NCBI RefSeq assembly: GCF_932526225.1
Contig: NC_064044.1
Span: forward strand, 15,439,453 to 15,503,452
Source of the DNA: Nematostella vectensis
Taxonomy: Eukaryota > Cnidaria > Anthozoa > Actiniaria > Edwardsiidae
DNA length: 64,000 nt
Direction: 5' to 3'
Shown here: piece by piece, positions 56,329 to 64,000 of the stretch
How positions within the stretch are numbered: position 1 is the stretch's first letter
Layout of the letters: the number at the start of each line of letters is the position of its first letter
The notes under the pieces: model-generated
The model's input: the letters and a program-made list of their open reading frames with translations, nothing else
Database searches by the model: none
What the model was told of the DNA's origin: nothing
Translations under genes and position numbers: made by a program

Positions 56329-56805
56329 TTCAAAGCGCTTCACAATTCAAAATAATATTTTTAAAAAGTCTAAAAATCTAATCTAAATCTGAATCTACTG
56401 GCGTATCGATTTATAAATAAATCAATTACTAAATTGATAAATTACAGGCTAAGTAGCAAAATAAAGTTAAATAAATAAATAACAAACTTGTGTACATTTA
56501 TTAGATATCATAAGTTTGAATACCAACATCATCAATGAGTAAGTGGATGGGGAAATCTGTCATAGGGAAAGGCACCACTTGATCATCAGAGGGTGCCATC
56601 ACCTCCCTCTCGCATCCTACAAAGATGCCATATTTTTTGTTCCCAGAAAAGGGACTTAATACCTTCCCTTATGCAAAACTTCAGCATGACAGTAGTTTGT
56701 AATTAACACAAGTTATCACTCTAGTTTTCATTTCAAAAGCCAGACCTAGTAGTATTTACTGTATGGGAACAGGAATTCAACATGCGAACTGCAAACTTAA
56801 AAACT
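56329..56805. other. Noncoding spacer after the composite repeat
   Basis: AT-rich. Begins with the continuation of the repeat (caaagcgcttcacaatt). No gene is seen before the exon at 56806. Confidence 0.4.
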
Positions 56806-57182
56806 TCATCTGTGAATAGCCCAATTTGGGGCATCAACGGGTGCGAGTCTGGCCGAAATAGCACCCTCTCTGCGCTGAATTAGCATACTCTGGCCTTTCT
56901 GGCCCCTGCGCCGCTTTACCCTCCTGTCAAGGGCATCCATGAGGCCATTTCCATGAGGCCATTTCCGGCTCCGCCATGGTAGGGTGGCTTTTACCAAAAC
57001 CGTTGGCCCCGATGGCTCCTCATCACTGCCTGATGGATCAGTGTTGTCATCTTCCTGGTCTGTCGCAGTGTGTTCAGACGACAGATAGTCCAATGACAAC
57101 ACTGATCCATACTTTGATTTAAGCTCTGCAGTGTAGCTGGTTGACTCCTCTAATGCTCTTTTCCGCATGTTTTTTTTTCTAC
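56806..57182 (-). CDS. Last exon of a transposon-associated protein
   Basis: Follows an acceptor (ATCTTTTGTAG) on the minus strand and encodes about 120 residues: RKRALEESTSYTAELKSKYG, an acidic stretch (DQEDDNTDPSGSDEEPSGP), then ATLPWRSRKWPHGNGLMDAL and VKRRRGQKGQSMLIQRREGA with a PNWAIHR end. This layout resembles the C-terminus of proteins repeated in cnidarian genomes, but I cannot name the family. An upstream exon may be at 58690-58790. Confidence 0.5.
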
Positions 57183-58688
57183 AAAAGATAAGAGGAAAAA
57201 AAGGACAAAATAGTTTAGTAATGAGGATAAATAAGAGACATGAATGGCTGCTTTTATATCTTTACACAAATAGGAGTCTTGTTTTAACACCAAAGCAAGA
57301 GGAAAGGACAATCAATTGTAGATGTGTGTGTAAAACTGGGTTTGAAAATTGGCGAATATTAAATTGATAATAGCTTACAAGATCATCATCGTAAACAATA
57401 CCACACTATAGCAACTTGACATAAGGAACGGCTTGAATTTCATTTTCTTATAGTATAAAATTTTGAGAGTTTTACAATGGTCCTATATTTTGTGAGTATC
57501 GAATCTCATGATAAAATAGAACAATCTAAGTGAGAATAAGGTACTGTATTTAGGCCATGTAAGATGTTCAACAGGAAGAGTCAATCAAAAAAAAAGTTTC
57601 AATTAAAGCGTAATTTACAAGTGTGGCTATTGTCTTCAACCTCTGAAAAAATAACTTCTCTTGTAAATTTAGCTTGTTGAAGTTTATTGAGTAGTCCTAA
57701 CTTACTGTGTTCAGCCTGCTCCTTTTTCTTTGACGCATCAAGAATTCCTCTTGTTTTTTGTTAGCACGATTGGTTTATTCCCTCTTCTTTGTTCGAAAAT
57801 GAACACGCATTGCAGCTGAAATAAAAGACCATGATAAAGGTGAAATTCCAACAAGCTGTGAAGCTTACCAATAAATACAGAACGACAGGGTGAAAGAGAG
57901 CGCTTGGAAGGGAAAGAAGACTGATTCAGCAAAACTTTGTTCATACGTCCTTGTGCGCTAACATATGCAAGTAATATTCGTACAAGTCGGTCATATGGAC
58001 CCTAACATTCCCAGGTAAGGAGACGAATTTAAATGCACATTGAGTTGTTCCCAGGTTAATGTAAATACCTTTAATTGTAGTTGATGATGTCTAATTATCT
58101 GTGCTCCTGACACCTTCAAACAATGCTCTGTTGATTGCTTGGTTTGCTTGATCATCAAAACTAAAATAGAGTATGGATCATATTTAAGTTGATCTTTATC
58201 AAAGTGCATATCACCCCTGAGATGAGAACAATCTGAGAGCCAGTTAAGCTTGAATGAACCTCTATACTGTTGATTCTAATTTGATAGTATCATTCACTGG
58301 CTAAACTATAGAATCCAAGGCCAATTGTCCTCTCATTTGCATTTCAATTGTATTACTGTCTCGTTTTATAGAAATCGAGGTGTAAAGTCCCGCCACTGGC
58401 CTTGTATTCTATAGTTGCTCCATCTATGGGATTTTGTTGGGTAGATAAGAGGGGCTTGAATTATAACAAGTTTACAAAAATTTACAAAAACTTTCTTACC
58501 ATTTAGCATCTTAATAATTTCTCTTCAGAAATGTTTATAAATTTTCGCTTTAAAATGTTTGTTTTTAGAATGACCGTTTCCTTTTTAAAGAAAAATCCAC
58601 CAAAACAGGCCAGGCATTCTTAAAATGAGGTATAATACAGAGTATCAAGAATTAAGTTAAGTTAAAAATAATGTAAACAAAGTCTTAC
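57183..58688. other. Noncoding stretch, possibly an intron
   Basis: No coding segment with splice support is seen. It separates two minus-strand exon candidates and may be intronic. Confidence 0.4.
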
Positions 58689-58790
58689 CGACTTCAGATT
58701 GACCGCCGTCATGTCGAGCTTTTCGTGCTTGGATTTGATCTCTTCTTTGTTGTACTGAAAGGCCTTTTCACCTCCCTTGTTTCGATGGCT
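58689..58790 (-). CDS. Possible upstream exon of the minus-strand gene
   Basis: The frame LSHRNKGGEKAFQYNKEEIK and KHEKLDMTAVNLKS ends at a strong donor (AAGTCG|GTAAGAC). It has coding-like composition. The start codon is not evident: the nearest in-frame Met is in DMTAV. Its phase does not directly fit the exon at 56806-57182, so a further exon would be needed. Confidence 0.4.
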
Positions 58791-59117
58791 TAACCATTAT
58801 TATAATGATCGAGCTGCACTTGTATTACAAAAGGATATTTATAAGTTGAAAGGAACCACAAAATTCCTGTATTTTTAGGAGAAAAAAAATTTCGGAAAGC
58901 TAATCATAGTACTCGCTACGACCAGTGCATGAAGTTTCTGTTGAGAGCAAAGTTTGAGCGCCGAGCTGAAGCACCCATATGTGATAAGCAGCAAATGCCG
59001 AAGGATGCTCATTGGTCAAAAAGTAATTTTCACGTGAACAACTGGTGCACACGTACCAGGAATCAGTGACTTTGATATAATAGTACAGCGGTCTTTCTAT
59101 GCAGATAAGGTTTCAAA
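58791..59117. promoter_or_regulatory. Possible divergent promoter
   Basis: It lies between a minus-strand exon candidate (ending 58790) and a plus-strand ATG (59118). It contains an inverted CCAAT box (cattggtc, about 59011) and an E-box (cacgtg, about 59031). No TATA box is clear. Confidence 0.4.
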
Positions 59118-60401
59118 ATGGCAGACTCCAGCAAGAAAAGAAGGTTTTGCGAGCATTGTGGTGAATATTTAAACATAAGAACTTACCGACGACACCTTGT
59201 TTTACCCCCTGCCTAACGCTTCGCGGCTGGCTCCCACGTCCACCGAGCTGCAAAATGGTGGTAGATCTACTGTACAGGTGAAACATGTATGACAGTACCG
59301 GCGGCGGTATTCCAAGTCGCCTCAGAGCTAGAAGAATGGTCTTATGGCTGACGGAGTCAAAGACTTCGCTAACATCCACAAACACCAGGTTGAGCGGCCT
59401 GAGATCACGTTTTGCCGAATCAATAATCGCACGTAGCGTTAATACATGCTGGGCAATACTGTCACCTCCTTTAAACCCTTCTGGGCTTCGATCGTATTAA
59501 CTGAGGTGTTGAGCCTGGTGGCCATAATCTTATGGAATAAACGGATTACCGCCAACGCGATGATCAGCGGCCGATGGTGCAATTCCGTTTCAGGGACAGT
59601 TTCCTTAGGCAGAAAGATTGTTCGTCCTGAGCAGAGTTGTTCCAGTTGTGTACCGGTCAACAGCCAGAGATTGAAGTGGCTCCTGAGTTTCCCCAAACCC
59701 AGCTTACAAACGTCACCTGAATTAAATTTTGCGCATCTTACATTTTTTCCCCTTTCATAGTTCTATGCCACTATATTGGTATAATTTGATATATAGCTAA
59801 CCTGGATGAACTTACCCCTCCTTTGATACAGGGAGCCAGAGAGGAGAAAGAGCTTAGAGAAAAAAAATGTCTTATAATTTACCTGAGCAGCTAGGTTGAC
59901 CCTCATACCTAAAAATCTGTTGAGATACACATGCTCATGCGTCAACTTAGGAATCAGCCTCAGTCATGGGGCATTACGGTTGATGCCAACATCCCGTTCG
60001 TTGGGCACTTGTAAACCCTACTGAACTATAGTGTGCAAAAGGAAACTTAAGGCTTGAAAACAGCCCTCTAACCATCAATACCATCACATGGGTAGCTTTC
60101 TGAGGCTCGTGTAAACTGTCATAATAATAATATAATAAATAACATTTATATAGCGCTTATACATCGCTGAAAAGAAGGTTTTGCGAGCATTGTGGTGAAT
60201 ATTTAAACATAAGAACTTACCGACGACATTTTCAGCTGTATTTCGATAGCGCCAACAAGAGATGGGGAAAGAAACTTTTATGCGATGATTTGTCAGAGGA
60301 TGAACTCCCCGAACTTCCCAGTCGAAAGGACTCATCTCACTCTCCTCATCATGACCCCCACTCAGACTCCGTAGAATTTCACCAAAGCTACGATGGGGAA
60401 G
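59118..60401 (+). pseudogene. Zinc-finger first exon split by an insertion
   Basis: The ATG at 59118 begins MADSSKKRRFCEHCGEYLNI with a C-x2-C-x12-H type finger (CEHC...RRH). The insertion at 59195-60168 interrupts it. Reading across the excised site continues in frame as HFQLYFDSANKRWGKK, then an acidic and His/Ser-rich stretch (CDDLSEDELPELPSRKDSSH) to the donor GAAG|GTACGA at 60401. The finger with F.LYFDSA..RW resembles the N-terminus of transposon proteins common in cnidarians. The original exon was about 310 bp. Confidence 0.65.
59195..60168 (-). mobile_element. R2-like composite repeat, copy 2, with 60-bp direct repeats
   Basis: 974 bp inserted in an exon, bounded by identical 60-bp copies of target sequence (59135-59194 and 60169-60228). 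The minus strand encodes an R2-type RT part: ETVPETELHHRPLIIALAVI, then VFVDVSEVFDSVSHKTIL (motif A region) and SVRQGVKQG (motif B), after which it stops abruptly. Both the 5' and 3' parts of a LINE are missing. Nearly identical to copy 1 at 55506-56328 but extends about 150 bp further at the RT end. Confidence 0.85.
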
Positions 60402-61439
60402 GTACGATACATTACGTACTATAATGGTTAGGATCAAGATGAGAGTGCGAGAAACCACTAAAACTTATTTTTTATTATAGTCCCATCTTTGAGCAGTTTG
60501 AGATGATATGGTTTGAAGTGTATATCACAGCAAAATACACTCTGTTTGTTTTATATGAACCTTTTTTTATAAGAATATCCAGGCTGAGATTTTACCAATT
60601 TGTAACAACATAATAAGATCATGCCGAGGCTCAAATAAATAAATGCTGAATAAATGTTGTTAATCATTTGTGAAATTATCTTTATAATACTTCATCGTAT
60701 TACTCTTATATACACTAGCTTGTGTAATTTTTGGCGTATTTCAGGTTATGACACCACGAAAATTTAAGAACGTTGTAATAACATGTTCAGCCTCATGATG
60801 CTAAAAAAAAGAATGCCTCAGCCTCAACTGAAAATTATATGTTCTTATTTAAAACAAAAAGAGTGTTACCCGCGTTATGCATGGGATATGTTTTGTACTA
60901 AACAAACATGCACAACATAAAGAATATATAGTGAGATTTTAGTGAAATTGAACATGAAACATGTGCTATATATCTGATTGGAGATTTTCTGTTGTGAACC
61001 AATCAAAGGAAGAAAGAGCAATTGTTTTTGCTTGACTTTGCTTCACAAGGTTTCCCTAATTAGATTTGCCTAATAAGCCATAATACACATACTAACGAAT
61101 CCTAAAACTCAAATATGACAAAAATGCTAGGCAGCATTTGTGTAACTAGTCTCCTGCGGAGCCGTCCTTAGTGTCAGTCTCGAATCCCTTCCCACGAACG
61201 GCTGCTTACTTTCGAACCAAATGCCGTTGCTATTGTCTCGCATGTCTCGCACAGACTTAACAACCGATATCTAAGTGACCAATCATGGTGCTCTAAAATG
61301 ACAGTCATTGTCATGGCTAAGCCAATCACTAGTAAAAGCTATGTCAACAGAAATGTTTTCGCGGGAGCGTATATTCGTGGACCACACGTGAGATTTTTCT
61401 AGTGAGATTTCTGCAAGCTATGTTTTCGCCTTTATCTAT
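60402..61439. other. Noncoding stretch
   Basis: AT-rich until about 61100, then mixed composition. No exon or repeat identified. Confidence 0.4.
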
Positions 61440-62645
61440 TAACAATTGCGCCGATTAAAAACCCAGATGGAGAGCTAGACGTGGATCTTTGTTTTGTTTG
61501 TTCAGTTGCCGTCCATATAAAAGAAAAAACCTACGTGTTTGGAAAAACGTCAATCGATTTTTTTGCGATAATTGACGACGCCCTTGATGTGGATGTGAGA
61601 AAATTCTCGCCGCAAACGAAGGATTCACTCTTCATATGCCAAGCTAACTGCTACAAGAAGCTTACGAAATTCGAATGTGTGAGTGAGTGCTTGAGGTGAA
61701 AAGAGAGCTGGAAACAGCATTTAAGAGCGGATCGCTTAAACGAAGAAACAAGGACGACGATAACAAGGTCGGGGACTTTCTCGCACCTCGTGAGAAGGCC
61801 GCGAAGGCGCTTCAATACCTGACTACCACTTGTACTTCTTAGCTTGGTTCTACTACGTCCAGTCTTCTAGCCGTACACGAAGCACAACACTTGAACTACT
61901 CTCTACAGCCGTTATTGTCTCCGATCCAGAGCGAGTCCAATCGCGAGCTTTCTCTCCGTTCAGATGAACTTACACTTTAACAGAACCTGTTTCATGTCGC
62001 GGGGTTGAAGTAGCGAAAGGAATCGGATTAAGTATCAGTTAAATATTCCAGCAAGCCTTTTAATAAATATCATCAAGGGAGCTACCAGGCTATAGGAAAG
62101 GCCCTTGTTCATATGGTCCCTTCGCGGATTTCTCATGCTGTTATGAACTGTCCACCTGTGCGAAAGTACATTCTTGTCAAAATTTTGGGCATTCTAAAAA
62201 AAAAATGGGAATGGGACTTTGTTCGAAAAACAATCCTTCAATACTGAGAAAGTCGGGGAAAGAAGACTTATGAAAGTTCGATTTGGAGAACGTGTGTAAA
62301 GAATGGAGAGCCAGAGCACCGTTATTTTACTACTCCATGCTGACTTCAGCAACGAACAAACGAACAAGGGCGTCTACTTGGTTCGGAAGTGTCGCCATCG
62401 CCGGATCCGTCCTATTGAAGCAAAGGAGCGAGAAAATGTATGCCACAGGCTCAGTTCTTGGGATTGTCATGAAGACCAAATCAACAGAGGTATAGTTTTT
62501 TTTTTCCATATTTTAGAAGGAGAGGGGGGTCTACCGCAAAACCGCACACAAACTTCAATGTTTTTTTATGCAATACCGCAGTTTAAAAGGTAAATATATA
62601 AGTCTGCCCTTTTGTCAAAAGGACAAATTTGTTCCCAGATTCACG

Positions 62646-62771
62646 GAAGCAAGAAAATAAAATATTGTGGGGGCACAGCCACGCCCCTCCTGCATTTCTT
62701 TATAATTTTTAAAGATATTTCGGGGGGGGGGGGCACATGCCCCCGGTGCCCCACTCCCTGTTACGGCCCTG
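62646..62771. repeat. C-rich MITE-like repeat, copy 1 (partial)
   Basis: Shares tgggggcaca, ttctttataattttt, gggggcacatgcccc, tgccccactccctg and ttacggccctg with 63259-63439. It lies in the intron of the DUF6589-type gene and contains a run of 12 G. Confidence 0.7.
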
Positions 62772-63258
62772 CTGGGCAGTGTGTACCTAAACACCAACTA
62801 CTAGGTGACCTGTATATTATTTATTGTCTCTTACAGGCAACAATATCAAGGTTCAACAAACTGAAGTTGACCAATTCCAACGTCAGCCTTCTCAAAAAGC
62901 TAGACGCTCTCGGTGTTGACCATGATGTTTATCTACATGAGATTAGGGGAAAATAACCAAAGATAACAGCATCCTGGATGAAGCCAAAGAAAAGTGTGAG
63001 AACCTGGTTCAACTCCACTCCTTTCATGATACCTGTGGTCCTCCATGTCACAAGGAAGTGAATGATGCAAAGGCAGAAGTCCTCAAGTTGAAAAAGGCTG
63101 CCCATCCTGTTCTTTTGGAATAAAATCAATATCTGTGATTCCAGATAAGAATCAGCCCCATGGCCCTATTAAACCCCTACCCCAACAAAGAAAACTGAAA
63201 ATTCTCTGGGAAGCTTCAGTGCTGATTTGCAGGGGATTAAAAATAAAGATATATGTCG

Positions 63259-63439
63259 CAGAGCCGTAGCAGAACCGTAGCAGAACATGTAAGATTTGGG
63301 GGGAGGGCACAATACAGAAACATTAAGAAAATATTTAGGAGGGCACAGACACACCCCTTCTGGTCATTTCCTTATAATTTGTTACAATATTGGGAGGGGG
63401 GCACATACCCCCAGTGCCCCACCCCCTGCTACGACCCTG
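63259..63439. mobile_element. 181-bp MITE with CAGRGYCGTAGCAG ends
   Basis: The terminal inverted repeats cagagccgtagcag (63259-63272) and ctgctacgaccctg (63426-63439) match at 12 of 14 positions. The interior is C/G-rich. The same family as the copy at 62646-62771. No coding capacity. Inserted in an intron of the DUF6589-type gene. Confidence 0.75.
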
Positions 63440-63786
63440 TGTTGTGACTTGATATTGTATAAATATTTTACAACCATTTCCTTGAACAAAGATTTCCCTT
63501 AGAAAGAGTCTCAGATGGTGATTTTTTCTAGATACCACTCGGCCTGATATTCAAAAATGAGAATGTCAATGAGGATATTGTGGAAATTTTGAAAAGGTTC
63601 CATGCATACCTCCCCAGAACTAGTGATGGATTTGTTGACCCTCAGCTGTTCTCTGGTGATCAGTTGACAGTGGAAAGAGCTGTGAATGTCATCGCTTCTG
63701 TGGCAAATGGTTTGAGTCAAGAGGACCGATTGGAAGGTGAAATTATGCAAGTTGGAGACTGGCACAATGCTGTTAAACAATTAACT

Positions 63787-64000
63787 GTGAGTAAACATAA
63801 AGGACATATTTGTAGAAAGGAGAACATTTTATGTACTACAAATAGCCTGCGTAGCAAGCATGAAAAGAGGAGTAGGGGTACTTGGGAGTGGAAGGATTGT
63901 TAGTGGGCTTTCCTCTCCCTTTGCACATGCTACACTGGCAGGTTACACTGCAAAAGTATATCTAAATTATACTATATTATAGTATATCTTCGACAATAGA
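63787..64000. other. Start of an intron, runs off the window
   Basis: Follows the donor at 63786. No further exon of the DUF6589-type gene is recognised before the window ends. Confidence 0.4.

Larger units (their letters stand above)
61440..63786 (+). pseudogene. DUF6589-type transposon gene, multi-exon, decayed
   Basis: Plus-strand coding blocks in order: a Cys-rich finger (LCFVCSVAV...KDSLFICQANCYKKL, 61490-61690), a helical stretch (LEVKRELETAFKSGSLKRRN, in another frame) and YQAIGKALVHMVPSRISHAV. Next is VCKEWRARAPLFYYSMLTSA with TWFGSVAIAGSVLLKQRSEK, ending at donor GAG|GTATAG (62489). An exon after ttacag (62837) gives ATISRFNKLKL...KLDALGVDHDVYL. After a shift in an A4 run comes a Cys/His helical block, then a stop at 63121. 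A last exon (63532-63786) carries FSGDQLTVERA and EIMQVGDWHNAVKQL, ending at T|GTGAGT. GDQLT is the DUF6589 signature. Exon phases agree, but three or more shifts break the frame. Confidence 0.7.

Noticed and set aside
59348-60169. Whole-region tandem duplication linking 55.5 kb and 59.3 kb
   Set aside because: Only the composite repeat is shared. The flanks differ, and copy 2 has its own target duplication, so this is two insertions and not a segmental duplication.

Overview
The window is eukaryotic, AT-rich, repeat-dense DNA. Genes are split by introns with GT/AG junctions. There is no operon structure, tRNA, rRNA or CRISPR. The mix of mobile elements (piggyBac, hAT, ISXO2-like, Helitron with an RPA gene, BEL/Pao, CR1-like and R2-like LINEs, P-element-like, DUF6589-type) suggests an early-branching metazoan. 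An anthozoan cnidarian is my best guess, from family resemblance only.

Region 1 (1-10.6 kb) holds the likely host genes, both on the minus strand. A small membrane protein has two well-phased exons at 3613-3864, with CCAAT boxes just upstream. A larger gene (5811-10504) reads as two exons joined at a phase-matched junction. It encodes about 1,250 residues with two unrelated in-frame minisatellites, a CCCH zinc finger and a C-terminal RING close in form to the MEX3 RING.

Region 2 (10.6-17.4 kb) is satellite DNA. A 29-bp array (about 30 copies) runs into a related 32-bp array (about 131 copies), with no stop codon on the minus strand. A separate 26-bp array has 23 copies. The many long minus-strand reading frames here are products of the repeat, not genes.

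Region 3 (17.4-42 kb) is a graveyard of nested transposons. It includes LINE fragments, one LINE inside an ISXO2-like element, a second internally deleted ISXO2-like copy, and a complete piggyBac with TTAA target sites. That piggyBac sits in a duplicated piece of a Helitron-type RPA gene. A LINE fragment sits inside a hAT gene, which lies between Helitron RPA and Pif1 pieces. MITEs and an unclassified dispersed repeat are also present.

Region 4 (42-52 kb) is the most interesting. One large gene links a DDE-like transposase (resembling the family annotated as Cc8L18.2-like) to a C48/Ulp1-type cysteine protease. It is flanked by inverted clusters of a 16-bp near-palindrome (TGTAACGTCCGTGACA), as expected for transposase-binding ends. 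A 5.7-kb BEL/Pao retrotransposon with near-identical LTRs and a 5-bp target duplication has split it.

Region 5 (52-64 kb) has a 24-bp coding-like minisatellite next to a 94-bp array, a P-element-like C-terminus, and two copies of an R2-like composite repeat. One composite copy sits inside a zinc-finger exon with a 60-bp direct duplication. A possible divergent promoter and a decayed DUF6589-type gene follow. Many frame breaks fall in homopolymers, so some may be assembly errors rather than real decay.
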